Positions 51,769 to 61,081 are shown, counted from the first letter of the stretch. The stretch: 64,000 nt of DNA from CAWBCI01 sp963787195 (GCA_963787195.1 CAWBCI010000004.1:18036-82035), one strand, 5' to 3'. Numbers and translations are program-made. The notes: generated from the sequence alone by a model not told the origin.

Positions 51769-54240
51769 TTATTCCCCTCTATCCATCAATAGCATCTTCC
51801 TGCTTATCATCTGATTCTCCGTGCGTAAAATACAGAAATACACCCCATGATTAACTTTTGAACCGCCTTCATCCTTTCCGTTCCAGATCACCCTCTTCGT
51901 TCCGGCCGGCTGGTATTCATCTACCAGGGTATTTATCTTCCTTCCAAGAACATCATAAATCAACAATGACACATGGCTTCCTTCAGTCATTTCATACTCT
52001 ATCGATGTCTGAGAAATGAAAGGATTGGGGTAATTGCCAAGCTTTAGTGAAGTATGTCCGGGATGTTCGGAAACCTTTGTGGTCATATCATCCACCCCGA
52101 GTATCTGCACATCGTCAAGATTCCAGCCACAATAAGTCCAGCCCCCGTCTGTGCTGCCCATGGTCCAGCGCAGGTAGACCGTTTCCTGGTTATCAGCAAC
52201 AGCAGAAATATCCAGGTCTGACTCTTCCCACTCGCCTCCAGTCATCTCGGCCTCATTGGCCCAAACCGTGGTCCAGTTAGATCCGTCATTACTGACCTTC
52301 ACGTAGGCGTGATCATAATCCGGAACCTCCACACCCAGCCAGCGCATGAATTTCAAGTGCGTGCCATAAAGGTAAGAGCAATTGATAGCAGTGGAAGTAA
52401 GGTTCATCTCAGACAAATTGTTTGGATAATCACCCGCAAGGTTGTAACCATATACATTGTCTCCTGTATAGCCCGCTGCAGGATCGGGTGAACCATGCTC
52501 TCCGCCAAGTCCCTGAGGCTGGCCGAAACCCCAGTCCCCTTGCTTACTCCATGACGGGTCTTCATCAAATAACCATTCGAATTTTACTGAAGCACCACCG
52601 ACTACAAGTACTGCCTCTCGTTCCGTATCCCCTACATGAGCGGTACTATTTATGATTTGAATTTTTGTCGGATAGGCGCCTGCCGGTAAAGAATTGGCAT
52701 ACTCATTGACTTCGAGGACGATCTCAGCCGTTTCCCCGCCATTTATAGTTCCCTGCATATTTCCTGAAAAACTCAACCAGCCGGCTGCAGGTACATTGGT
52801 CACTTCATAATCGACAGGTTCAGCGCCCTTATTTTCAAGGGTGTAAACTTTGCTTTGCGGGTCGAATCCGCCTCCCACATCACCCTGGGGATGGAAGCCT
52901 TCCCCGGGACTGACTTTCATCCCTGTCAGGGTCGAAAGGGCCTTCACACAAAAATTCCCGCTATGCTGATATCCGGCCGGCTCGTCATAATTGTAAAAAT
53001 CAAGCCATTCATCCCCTACCTTGTAATAACTTTCATCCTCGTTTGCTGATGACTCCACGATAGTCCGGTAGCTGGCACCGAGCAAAACCGGCACATCCGA
53101 TGTCCTGTCATAAGCATATCCGCCGTCAGACAATTCCAGGTAAACATAAAAATCGTCACCAGGTGTGATAGTCACGATATTATCCAGGTTGATCGTATGG
53201 AAACCCCTGGTTACAATACTGCCGCTTGCGGATGATAACTCATTTTGCAATTGATTTTCAATAAAATCATCATAAATAATGACCGAATAATATACATTAT
53301 TTACCGCTGTGAAGAAACTGACTGCTTTCAGGGCTTCATCACCCTTGCCGATAAACTTGTTGAACACCGCGGTGCAACTATTCAGGGTATCACGGTAACC
53401 GTGATAGTCATGGTAGTATACATCATCATACTGCATCGGTTCCACATTCCGGAAAGTGATGGCTCCCATCTCAGGATTGTGCCCGCTATGCTTATCATAA
53501 TAAGAGATCCAGAAGAATCCGTCCTCGCCCCAGCCGGCTCCCCAGCTGTTTTTGACAAGCCAGGCCCCCGGAAGCGGGGCTTGTGTAACCTTATTATCAT
53601 CCCAACCGATTATCGATACAGCATGGTTCGGATCCAGGTTTGATGATGGCGGCTGGTAGTGAATATAACCGTTCATAAAGGACGCGTCATAACACATACA
53701 GGTGCCCATCACGCCGTTATCGATAATACTCTGTTTTAAAACGTTAATATTTTCCAGATTATCCCCAACCGTAAACCAGTCTATATCCCTGGGATAATAA
53801 TAATGATAAGAATCAAGGTGCCTTGCAGGCGGGGTATCGTAGGATTGCCCGTCAATATCCCTCACAGCCCCTTCCCCCCTTGAGAGATAGGCTGATGTGA
53901 CCATATAATCACCTCCCTGGTGTACTTCAAGTCCACTACCAGAAGGAGGGTCAATATCATCATTATTATTGTCGTTAAAGCCACACCACCAGTCCAGATG
54001 ATATTCTGCCAGGTTCGGCTCACCGCTTTCCCCGGCGGCCGTCCATACCCCGGTCATCATGAGGTTTCCTTCCATGGCAGCCATGGCGCCATGGGTCCAG
54101 CAAGTCCCTCCCTGCTGGCTTTTTACAGAAGTAACATAGTTTACACCATTCACATCACGAAGGTCATAAGTTGAAGGGATCTGGGCAAATGCGCTCAAAC
54201 TGGCGAGCAGCACCGCGAAGCTGAGTAGCGACTTATTCAT
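51769..54240 (-). CDS. Secreted C1A (papain-like) cysteine protease with BACON-like and T9SS domains
   Basis: 823 residues. Signal peptide to about residue 20 (SLSAFAQ). The papain domain begins at once (STYDLRDVNGVNYVTSVKSQ), with catalytic Cys47 in QGGTCWTHG, His206 in DPNHAVSIIGWD and Asn231 in LVKNSWGAGWGEDGF; no inhibitory I29 propeptide is present. A beta-rich region follows, then a BACON-like domain (about 450-560, ENKGAEPVDYEVTNVPAAGWL), a jelly-roll and a type A T9SS sorting domain (NYPNPFISQTSIEYEM to RKMLLM). It should be a surface or released protease. The convergent three-way-junction element lies 8 bases past its stop. Confidence 0.92.
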   Translation of the reverse strand: MNKSLLSFAVLLASLSAFAQIPSTYDLRDVNGVNYVTSVKSQQGGTCWTHGAMAAMEGNLMMTGVWTAAGESGEPNLAEYHLDWWCGFNDNNNDDIDPPSGSGLEVHQGGDYMVTSAYLSRGEGAVRDIDGQSYDTPPARHLDSYHYYYPRDIDWFTVGDNLENINVLKQSIIDNGVMGTCMCYDASFMNGYIHYQPPSSNLDPNHAVSIIGWDDNKVTQAPLPGAWLVKNSWGAGWGEDGFFWISYYDKHSGHNPEMGAITFRNVEPMQYDDVYYHDYHGYRDTLNSCTAVFNKFIGKGDEALKAVSFFTAVNNVYYSVIIYDDFIENQLQNELSSASGSIVTRGFHTINLDNIVTITPGDDFYVYLELSDGGYAYDRTSDVPVLLGASYRTIVESSANEDESYYKVGDEWLDFYNYDEPAGYQHSGNFCVKALSTLTGMKVSPGEGFHPQGDVGGGFDPQSKVYTLENKGAEPVDYEVTNVPAAGWLSFSGNMQGTINGGETAEIVLEVNEYANSLPAGAYPTKIQIINSTAHVGDTEREAVLVVGGASVKFEWLFDEDPSWSKQGDWGFGQPQGLGGEHGSPDPAAGYTGDNVYGYNLAGDYPNNLSEMNLTSTAINCSYLYGTHLKFMRWLGVEVPDYDHAYVKVSNDGSNWTTVWANEAEMTGGEWEESDLDISAVADNQETVYLRWTMGSTDGGWTYCGWNLDDVQILGVDDMTTKVSEHPGHTSLKLGNYPNPFISQTSIEYEMTEGSHVSLLIYDVLGRKINTLVDEYQPAGTKRVIWNGKDEGGSKVNHGVYFCILRTENQMISRKMLLMDRGE

Positions 54241-54416
54241 TGATTTGGTTTTTTAAAGTTTATCAGGCTCGAAGTTATGAAAAATAATTTTCCCTTTTAA
54301 GATAATTCCTGATTATCAAAAGATTATTCAATCCAATTGATCAATTGGTATTTATCGATGAATAGCTTAATGAAATTTCCTGTAAAGATGTAAAGGCTCT
54401 GAAAGACAGATAAGTA

Positions 54417-54890
54417 TTACCACATTGGTTTGGTCATTGTACCCCGGATGATTCCTTCAAGATCAACCTGGTACAATTGGGCTTTGCTTATTTTCTGCCA
54501 GTTATGATAAGACAATTCCCACATCTGCTGGTTCAGCCTGTAAAGAGCATTCCGGTCCGACTCGTCCAGTTTCATAACCTGCCTGACCAGGCTCAGCGTG
54601 TCGATTCCGGGGAAATAATTAAAATACATTTTATTTGCCAGGAAGGAAGAAAAAGTGCCGGGGACACGATAGGCCGGGAAATGTTTCAGTGAAATCGGTG
54701 ATTCCGCTTTTTTGTCTATCAGCTTATAGCTTAATTTATATTCCGGCAAATATGTAAGCGGATGAAATACAAAGGCAGTATTAGTCTCAGAAACCTGTTG
54801 GGAAAAGCAATTTCCAGTCATTAATAAGAGAGCCATTATCCGGAAGGGGATGAATCTTAAAAGCCGGCCGGTAATTGGCGTAAAGATCAC
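54417..54890 (-). CDS. Exported protein of unknown function
   Basis: 157 residues with a signal peptide (IMALLLMTGNCFSQ); the ATG at 54890 or one 18 codons later could be the start. The mature part has FVFHPLTYLPEYKLSYKLIDK, YFNYFPGIDTLSLVRQVMKLD and WELSYHNWQKISKAQLYQVDL, predicted mixed helix and strand. No family or catalytic motif recognised. It lies 176 bases upstream of the C1A protease on the same strand. Confidence 0.55.
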   Translation of the reverse strand: MIFTPITGRLLRFIPFRIMALLLMTGNCFSQQVSETNTAFVFHPLTYLPEYKLSYKLIDKKAESPISLKHFPAYRVPGTFSSFLANKMYFNYFPGIDTLSLVRQVMKLDESDRNALYRLNQQMWELSYHNWQKISKAQLYQVDLEGIIRGTMTKPMW

Positions 54891-54974
54891 TGGCTAAATT
54901 GGTTAAAAATCTAAAAACGAATGTCTAAGGTACAAAGAAAAAGGGAAATAGTCAAGAATAATTTTGGCCCTTAA

Positions 54975-55165
54975 GTAATGTGAAATAGTGTCCATTTTCC
55001 ATCGATAAGGACTAAATAATTCCGAAACAAAGTGTCCACACCATAATCCTTATGATCAATAGAATAAACTGGTCCATATATTTCAAAAACATGTGGTCTG
55101 ACTGAACGGGTTCCCCACCAAAGTACTGATATACTAATGTCGGACCTTGCTAATGATCCGGCCCG
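54975..55165 (-). mobile_element. Decayed IS21-like end (copy 1)
   Basis: On the minus strand this matches the copy at 57570 for about 130 bases (roughly 85-90 percent by eye), with shared words such as GTCCGACATTAGTATATCAG, TTCAGTCAGACCACATG and CAGTTTAT. No transposase is nearby. Frames reading through both copies translate to similar nonsense (ISVLWWGTRSVRPH / ISVLWRGIRSVRPH). Confidence 0.45.
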
Positions 55166-55362
55166 CATCAAGCAGCGGGCTATTTTAAGGAAAGATCTTT
55201 TATTCGTCTCAAGTAACAAAGAATTTAATCCTGGAAGAGCCAAAATTAGACCTTGTCTTTTCGGGATCAATTCGACTAAGGAATTTCTTTTCACATCTTT
55301 TGAAAAATTTTATTCTCACTATTTAAATTATATTATTAAATAGTTTAACTTGCGGTAGCTAA
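55166..55362. other. AT-rich intergenic stretch without a gene
   Basis: Between the decayed insertion-sequence end and a gene fragment. Nothing supportable was seen beyond AT-richness. Confidence 0.4.
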
Positions 55363-55635
55363 ATTTTAATTCTGATATCAGCTATTTTTTATGCTATTAA
55401 TTTAAGTGCACAAACTTCTGTTTCAGGTAGTTTTACTGATACATGGGATAGTAGTGAAAATGATGTTATTTATAATTGCTTTTGGGGAAACAATGCTGGT
55501 GATTTTCAGAAACTAATTGATCTAAGAACAGGATTCGGAGAACCACTATCAATATTAAATTATAATAATGATTCATGTCATATAAATTTAATAAGTCCAA
55601 AAAAGGCAGTTTTGGGAAAAAATAATATTGTTTAA
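55363..55635 (+). pseudogene. Truncated exported-protein gene fragment
   Basis: A frame without an ATG reads ILILISAIFYAINLSAQTS, a signal-peptide-like hydrophobic stretch with an Ala-Gln cleavage context, then VSGSFTDTWDSSENDVIYN and GDFQKLIDLRTGFGEPLSIL, ending at TAA 55633-55635 after 90 codons. The frame is closed at 55360 by TAA, so the N-terminal methionine and leader were lost. It looks like the remnant of a secreted Bacteroidota protein, lying beside a decayed insertion-sequence end that may have cut it. Confidence 0.5.
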
Positions 55636-55764
55636 AAGAAATATTAGAATGTTATTATCATGATGCATAATTATATTTCCTTTTTATAAATGAGTTAACG
55701 CAGTTTTGCCATTACAAAAAGATTATTTTCAAGTTTACTATGTTTAACCTTAAAAACCAAACAC

Positions 55765-56448
55765 ATGAAAAAAAGAGTTGTGATCACAGCATTGCTTTTA
55801 AGTGCCATTGTTATGGCTTTTTCACAGGAATCCTTTAAACCTGAGGCAGGAAATATAAGCGCCGAACTTGAATTCCGACCATTGAATGCTAACCCAATCT
55901 CCCTAAATTATTTCAGGGCCAGGTACTTTATTTCCGACAATCTTGCTCTTAGGGCTGGATTGAACGTTTATTTTAAAAACATGAATTCTAAGCCGGTAAA
56001 TTATGTGGGAGGAGCCGATGAAGACAAAAAATCAACTTTGCTTATTGGCCTTTATCCCGGCATCGAGAAACATCTTGGAAAAATGTCAAAACTTTCCCCA
56101 TATATTGGCGGAGAACTTATTTTTGCAATAAAGACTTCCAAAGAAGTTTATACGAGCAATGCTGGTTCTTCTGTCGCTGAATCCAAATCCAAAGGAGCAT
56201 GGTCTGACGGGAGTGAAAGAGGCTATTTTACTTTTGGATTGAATTGTATAGTCGGGACAGATTTCTATTTCAGCCCTCACATTTATTTGGGTATAGAAAT
56301 GGGTGTCGGGCTACAGAGCACTTCAAACTCAAAAGTAGAAAGAGAAATTACCGGTCAGCCCACTACAACTATAAGCGAAAAAGACAGTCAGTTTGAGTTT
56401 GGGTTCAATTATGTGCCGGCAATCAGGCTTGGATACTGCTTTAAATAA
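55765..56448 (+). CDS. Outer membrane beta-barrel protein
   Basis: 227 residues. Signal peptide VVITALLLSAIVMAFSQ; the mature chain alternates amphipathic strands (SAELEFRPLNANPISLNYF, NLALRAGLNVYFKN, STLLIGLYPGIEKHL, YFTFGLNCIVGTDFYFSPH) and ends in the aromatic GFNYVPAIRLGYCFK. This is the pattern of eight- to ten-stranded OmpX/OmpW-type barrels. It is followed 10 bases later by a lipoprotein gene on the same strand, a likely operon. Confidence 0.8.
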   Translation: MKKRVVITALLLSAIVMAFSQESFKPEAGNISAELEFRPLNANPISLNYFRARYFISDNLALRAGLNVYFKNMNSKPVNYVGGADEDKKSTLLIGLYPGIEKHLGKMSKLSPYIGGELIFAIKTSKEVYTSNAGSSVAESKSKGAWSDGSERGYFTFGLNCIVGTDFYFSPHIYLGIEMGVGLQSTSNSKVEREITGQPTTTISEKDSQFEFGFNYVPAIRLGYCFK

Positions 56449-56458
56449 AATGTAAGAA

Positions 56459-57433
56459 ATGAAAAAAATAACTTGGTACTTAACATTAGTGTCCCTGATG
56501 TTATTAATAATCTATAGTTGCTCTAAGGAAAAACCTGACCAACATACCAAACAACAGAATACGGCCATTGCACGGAACGTTCCGGCCATTTTTAGTTCAG
56601 GTAACTTTGGTTATTTGCATAAAATGATCGAAATCGCTAAAAAACTTGATTTTGCTGTCACTCCAACATCTTCCACATTTATTTCGAATTCAGGTAATCT
56701 GGATTTTACCAATCAAACTTCCAACACTGTGCTAAACGGAACAGGCGGATGCCTTGTTTCCACTTTGGGTGCGCATGAGGGTGAGTATGGATATGGTATG
56801 GTTTTCAATTATGGTAGTGCTGACCGTCTTGCAAATATAAAGGTCTATGCTGATGGTTTTGAGAGAGTCGTTTTCAGCTATAATTCATCGGGATTAGTCA
56901 AAAATATATCCTATTATTACTTGGAAGACGGTGTAGAGACCCTTGATGGCTATGACAATTATTATTATAACTCCAGCGGGCAGGTGATCGAAATTTATGA
57001 ACACGACTCTTTCATAGATGCATCCTTACAATGCCAGTATGATGGACAAGGTCATTTGATAAGGATGTACACAGATTATTATAACAGTGAATACCTTTTT
57101 AACTATCAAAATGATAACATTGTTCAATTTACGGTGAGGGTATCCGTATATGGGGATATTTATACGGAAACCTATGAATATCAGTATGATAATCATAATA
57201 ATTATTGGCTGCCTTTAAATGTTCCAGCAATATTTGGTGGGTTTGCCTGGGCTATCTCAAAAAATAACATTACCAGAGAAGTTTATACAGACATGTATGG
57301 AGACACAGAAACGACCAATTGCAATTACGATTATAATGCTGAAGGATATCCTGTTTTCGCTTACTCTGATAAGATGGGGAATACTTTTTGGGCTGGTTAT
57401 GGCCCCATTGAATACACCAATTGCAGTAAATAG
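56459..57433 (+). CDS. Lipoprotein with YD-like repeats (DUF4595-like)
   Basis: 324 residues. Signal peptide with lipobox near IIYSCSKE. After a linker, the chain has tandem tyrosine-rich beta-hairpins (YNSSGLVKNISYYY, YYYNSSGQVIEIYEHDS, CQYDGQGHLIRMYTDYY, YEYQYDNHNNYWLPLN), like RHS/YD repeats that form extended beta structures. It is probably anchored at the outer membrane surface. It is co-transcribed with the barrel gene (10-base gap). Function unknown. Confidence 0.7.
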   Translation: MKKITWYLTLVSLMLLIIYSCSKEKPDQHTKQQNTAIARNVPAIFSSGNFGYLHKMIEIAKKLDFAVTPTSSTFISNSGNLDFTNQTSNTVLNGTGGCLVSTLGAHEGEYGYGMVFNYGSADRLANIKVYADGFERVVFSYNSSGLVKNISYYYLEDGVETLDGYDNYYYNSSGQVIEIYEHDSFIDASLQCQYDGQGHLIRMYTDYYNSEYLFNYQNDNIVQFTVRVSVYGDIYTETYEYQYDNHNNYWLPLNVPAIFGGFAWAISKNNITREVYTDMYGDTETTNCNYDYNAEGYPVFAYSDKMGNTFWAGYGPIEYTNCSK

Positions 57434-57569
57434 GCTTTGATTAGGAGCTGAGTACTTGCAAAATTTTATTGTACATGATTTAGCGGTGGAAGTGGGGAAG
57501 ATTATGAAGCAGCAATTATATATTTGAAATAAAATCACTGCTTAATAAAGGCTTTTCCCTGGATAAAAG

Positions 57570-57760
57570 ACCAGCTGAATTGTTTGTTGCATTTTCCGCT
57601 GAAAGTGACCACCACTTCCCGTCCGAAAGTGCCCACTTCATCATCCTTATTATCGGCAGGATAAACTGGCCAATATATTTCAAAATCATGTGGTCTGACT
57701 GAACGGATTCCCCGCCAAAGTACTGATATACGAATGTCGGTCCTTGCTCTTAACAATAAG
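57570..57760 (-). mobile_element. Decayed IS21-like end (copy 2)
   Basis: Minus-strand copy of the element at 54975. It contains GTGGGCACTTTC, GTGGTGGTCACTTTCAGCGG and GGCCAGTTTATCC words arranged as in IS21-family terminal multiple repeats, which use about 20-bp repeats at each end. It is aligned with the plus-strand element at 61120 (GACCAGTTTATCC ... AAGTGGTGGACATTAGCGG). No transposase is present. Confidence 0.5.
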
Positions 57761-57797
57761 TGAATCCTGAATCGGGAAAAGGGTTTTGGCTATAAAA

Positions 57798-57845
57798 AAA
57801 CCCTTTTCCATAAACAGCCTCAGGGCATTTTTTGGAAAAGGGTTT
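57798..57845 (-). terminator. Hairpin terminator downstream of the FG-GAP T9SS gene
   Basis: AAACCCTTTTCCA pairs with TGGAAAAGGGTTT (13 bp) around a 22-base loop, 30 bases past the stop at 57876 on the minus strand; T-rich sequence follows. Confidence 0.55.
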
Positions 57846-57875
57846 AATAATAAGACGAGTGCTATACCATTGATT

Positions 57876-59363
57876 TTAGTTTGAAACAATGATTTTTTTG
57901 ACACTGCTTTGTCCCTTGCCTGTCATAATATGCACAAAATATATACCCTCAGCATAGTTGGAAACATCAAGGGTGTATTTGTTTTTGTCTATTTGATTAA
58001 GTTGTTCAACTCTAATTCCCAATTGGTTAGTAACGGTGATTGCAGCAATGGTGGAATTGGATGAAATGCTGATGTTTCCTTTGGCAGGCACCGGAAAAAC
58101 GCTCACCTGGTCTGTAAATGCAGGAGAGTCAATTCCTACAATGCTTGGGTCTTCAAAAATGTAGGCTGAACCTGCACGGTCTATTGTATTTCCGCCATTC
58201 TCATCCTCGTCTTCCCAGGGTGCTCCTACTATCAGCTGATCATTATACATTTCAAAATTCCATCCATAAAAATCTTCCGGGGCAAGGTCCAGGCTTGCAA
58301 CTTTTTGAATTTCATTCCATGCCCCACCTGCATCTTTAGAGTAGATATACACCTCCCCTTCCTCGATACCATAGGCATGGGGTGCGCTCACTACCAAGAG
58401 GTCATTTTGAATTTTGCAGTTCCATCCATAATTGGCTTCGCTTGAGGGGGAGGAAGCTGTAATTTTTTGTACTTCTGTCCAGTTCCCCGTTCCATCATCT
58501 TCAAAAATATAGGTAGCCCCCGTTCCACCATTATCACCATAAGCGCCCACGGCAATTAGTCCGTTATCGATACTGACCGAAGTTCCGAAATAGGCTTGCG
58601 ACGACGCATCAGATGCTGTAATTTTTTGAACATAGACCCAGTTGCCACTCCCATCTTTGCTGAAAATATGAGCAGCCCCATTTGTATTATCTTCTTCACC
58701 GGCCCCTACAAGCAGGTAATTACCTGAGATGGCGACCCCTATGCCGAAGTCATCATTGGCCTGTGGAGTAGGGTTCATTAATTTATGAGTCTGGACCCAA
58801 TCGCCTGCTATTTTTTCAAAGATGTATACGCTGCCCACCCAGCCGTTTTCCCCGGGTGCCCCTGCCACTATGGTATTATTCTGCACGGCAAGGGAGGTCG
58901 GGTTCATTCCCAGTTTTGCATCGCCGCTATAATCGCTGGCTACCAATTTGGTACTGTAATCCCAGCCCGTACCATTGAAATCATAAACATAGAGCGCCCC
59001 GGCACGGATGACGCCCTCTACATCGGCCCTGCCCGCGGCTATGACAATGTTGTTTTCAGTGATTTTTGCACCGCCACCAAATTCAGCCCCATCATTTGGG
59101 TCGGGCGCTGAAAAAGTCTGGAGGTAAGACCAATGGCCCTCCTCATCCTTTTGGTAAACATAAGCATTACCGGAAGCCACATTTTCACGGGAAGCACCTG
59201 CTACCGCGAAGTTATCGCGTATTGCCACTGAAGTTCCGTATTCAGCCCGTGACTCCCTGTTGGCGCTCACAATTTTGGCGGATTGGTTATATTGAGCATT
59301 TGCACTCATAAAGCAAAGAAAACCGGCAGTGATCATTAGTGGAAGTGTAAATAGTTTTTTCAT
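57876..59363 (-). CDS. FG-GAP beta-propeller protein with T9SS sorting domain
   Basis: 495 residues. Signal peptide to about 23 (CFMSANAQ). Seven FG-GAP-like blades alternate FG/YG and VGA motifs (YGTSVAIRDNFAVAGA, DDFGIGVAISGNYLLVGA, YFGTSVSIDNGLIAVGA, YGWNFEMYNDQLIVGA), as in integrin alpha propellers. The last about 80 residues are a type A sorting domain (VSVFPVPAKGNISIS to GIYFVHIMTGKGQ). The protein is likely displayed on the surface as an adhesin or scaffold. It is monocistronic, flanked by a terminator and insertion-sequence remnants. Confidence 0.88.
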   Translation of the reverse strand: MKKLFTLPLMITAGFLCFMSANAQYNQSAKIVSANRESRAEYGTSVAIRDNFAVAGASRENVASGNAYVYQKDEEGHWSYLQTFSAPDPNDGAEFGGGAKITENNIVIAAGRADVEGVIRAGALYVYDFNGTGWDYSTKLVASDYSGDAKLGMNPTSLAVQNNTIVAGAPGENGWVGSVYIFEKIAGDWVQTHKLMNPTPQANDDFGIGVAISGNYLLVGAGEEDNTNGAAHIFSKDGSGNWVYVQKITASDASSQAYFGTSVSIDNGLIAVGAYGDNGGTGATYIFEDDGTGNWTEVQKITASSPSSEANYGWNCKIQNDLLVVSAPHAYGIEEGEVYIYSKDAGGAWNEIQKVASLDLAPEDFYGWNFEMYNDQLIVGAPWEDEDENGGNTIDRAGSAYIFEDPSIVGIDSPAFTDQVSVFPVPAKGNISISSNSTIAAITVTNQLGIRVEQLNQIDKNKYTLDVSNYAEGIYFVHIMTGKGQSSVKKIIVSN

Positions 59364-59632
59364 TTCTTAAGAGTTAATTTTTGTTTAAACATTAAAAAGA
59401 GATATTTCTTAGGCCATCAACAATGCCCTCAAAAAATTACATTGAAAGCATTCTCCGGCATATTTTAATGTTCCAAAGATAAAATTAATTTCAGGCCAGC
59501 TGAGTGCTTTAGCCCATATAATGCAGCTTCCAGGGATAGTAAGCATCCCATAATCCTTATACTTAATATAATATAGCTTCAATTTTTTATTGCTACCTTT
59601 ATTGCTCATCAACTCTTATCAACCCCAAACCA

Positions 59633-60274
59633 ATGAAAAAGATAATTACGATTTTCTGCTGTGCTTCCTTTGTAAGTTCAATGGCTGCCCAGGATACAAA
59701 GACCATCAAATTGAACCCGCCTGACCTTACAAGAGGCTTACCTGTGATGACTGCTTTATCATTGCGGGCATCGGCAAGCGAATTTGATACCACCAGCTTG
59801 AATCTGCAGGATATGTCCGACCTCTTATGGGCGGCCAACGGGATAAACAGACCGGAGAGCGGGAAACGCACGGCACCCTCAGCCAGGAATTTCCAGGATA
59901 TTGATGTCTATGCAGTCATGAAATCCGGCGCTTATCTCTATAACCCAGAGAAAAATAGCCTTGATTTCATCACCGGCGGGGATCACAGGGCTTTGGTGGC
60001 GGGAAGGCAGGAGAATTTTGCCACTGCCCCTTTCTTCTGTGTGCTGGTATCAGATTTTTCAAGGTTCTCCAGCGGGGACGATTCTTCAAAAATGATCCTG
60101 GCAGCCTATGATGCCGGCATCGTATCCCAGAACATCTCCATCTTTTGCGCATCCGTCGGACTGGACACCAGGCCACGGGCTACTATGGATCAGGAAAAAC
60201 TCAGGGAAATCCTTAAATTAAAAGATTCGCAGCATTTGATGTTAAATAACCCTGTTGCTTATAAGAAGAATTAG
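59633..60274 (+). CDS. Exported nitroreductase/SagB-type protein
   Basis: 213 residues with a signal peptide (TIFCCASFVSSMAAQ). The nitroreductase-like fold shows SLRASASEFDTTSLNLQDMSDLLWAANG, GKRTAPSARNFQDIDVYAVM and AYDAGIVSQNISIFCASVGLDTRPR, the pattern of SagB/McbC oxidoreductases that bind FMN. Most members are cytosolic, so an export signal is unusual. No partner (cyclodehydratase) is nearby. Its redox role is unknown. Confidence 0.72.
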   Translation: MKKIITIFCCASFVSSMAAQDTKTIKLNPPDLTRGLPVMTALSLRASASEFDTTSLNLQDMSDLLWAANGINRPESGKRTAPSARNFQDIDVYAVMKSGAYLYNPEKNSLDFITGGDHRALVAGRQENFATAPFFCVLVSDFSRFSSGDDSSKMILAAYDAGIVSQNISIFCASVGLDTRPRATMDQEKLREILKLKDSQHLMLNNPVAYKKN

Positions 60275-60283
60275 CAGAGCAGC

Positions 60284-60350
60284 AAGTGGAAATTCCGCTC
60301 AAATTGATTACCTGATTTCTTTACACCAGACCAGGGGCCAGATAACGATT
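60284..60350 (+). mobile_element. Decayed IS21-like end (copy 3)
   Basis: Begins with a 24-base sequence (AAGTGGAAATTCCGCTCAAA and 4 more bases) repeated exactly at 62869-62892, followed by TTACCTGATTTC. It starts 10 bases after the nitroreductase-like gene. Confidence 0.45.
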
Positions 60351-60392
60351 ATTTTGGGGATAAATGATAATGACTAAAAAACATTGCTGATT

Positions 60393-60701
60393 ATGAAACT
60401 CACTACCGAAAACCTGATTAAAATAGCTATTGCCATCCTTTTATTGCTATGCCTTTTCGATATGCCATACGGCTTTTATCAACTGGTGAGATACATTGTT
60501 TTGGTCTTATTTGTCGTCCTTGCCTATTACGAATATGAGCGCAAGAATACTCCTATGGTCATTGTATTCATTGCATTGGCTCTTCTCTTTCAGCCCTTTT
60601 CCAAAATAGGATTAGGCAGACAGATATGGAACATTGTGGACGTGATAGTGGCGCTTGGGCTGATTGGATCAATCTTTGTACGGAGGAAGACGGATCAATA
60701 A
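60393..60701 (+). CDS. Small membrane protein, DUF6804-like
   Basis: 102 residues from the ATG at 60393; a TTG nine bases upstream is the alternative. Three to four hydrophobic segments (AIAILLLLCLFDMP, IVLVLFVVLAYYEYERKNTP, MVIVFIALALLFQPFSKIGLG, VDVIVALGLIGSIFV) with the EYERKN turn of the DUF6804 family. It overlaps nothing; the next gene starts 9 bases after its stop. Confidence 0.65.
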   Translation: MKLTTENLIKIAIAILLLLCLFDMPYGFYQLVRYIVLVLFVVLAYYEYERKNTPMVIVFIALALLFQPFSKIGLGRQIWNIVDVIVALGLIGSIFVRRKTDQ

Positions 60702-60709
60702 TTACGAAT

Positions 60710-61072
60710 ATGAAAAGCATATGGCTCTCCATCCTCTTAGCCCTCTTTCTTTCCACCTCCCTTTTCTCCCAATACATTGCATTACAGGAAGGCGATAAAA
60801 TTGAAGTCCGTGATATCAAAGGGGGTTATATCACCGGCGGCTATTATTCCGGGCTGAAAGACATAGCCCAGGGCGAGAACATTATTATCTTGTGGTATAA
60901 TTCTGACAAGCTTGAAGTCCGAAGCAGCGAGCTGAAATATCTCACATCATCATACTACTCCAATCTGAAGAACATAAGCGCATCCCAGGATTATGTGGTG
61001 TTGCATTATGATAGCGGCAAGGTTGAAGTCAGGGATAAAAATTTAAAGTACTATAGTTCCTGGTATCAGTAA
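60710..61072 (+). CDS. Small exported protein of unknown function
   Basis: 121 residues from the ATG at 60710 (an in-frame ATG at 60626 would lie inside the previous gene). The signal peptide IWLSILLALFLSTSLFSQ is followed by three near repeats: KIEVRDIKGGYITGGYYSGL, KLEVRSSELKYLTSSYYSNL and KVEVRDKNLKYYSSWY, each a beta hairpin with EVR and a tyrosine pair. It begins 9 bases after the DUF6804-like gene. A three-fold repeat protein of the envelope; function unknown. Confidence 0.65.
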   Translation: MKSIWLSILLALFLSTSLFSQYIALQEGDKIEVRDIKGGYITGGYYSGLKDIAQGENIIILWYNSDKLEVRSSELKYLTSSYYSNLKNISASQDYVVLHYDSGKVEVRDKNLKYYSSWYQ

Positions 61073-61081
61073 AACACAAGT

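Noticed and set aside
54971..55294. 107-codon open frame on the minus strand
   Set aside because: It crosses a dispersed repeat whose copy at 57535-57756 also leaves a similar short frame (ISVLWWGTRSVRPH versus ISVLWRGIRSVRPH); the DNA is repetitive insertion-sequence debris, not a conserved protein.
57686..57904. 72-codon open frame between the repeat and the FG-GAP gene
   Set aside because: It overlaps the terminator hairpin and the end of the FG-GAP gene; sequence is low in protein character.
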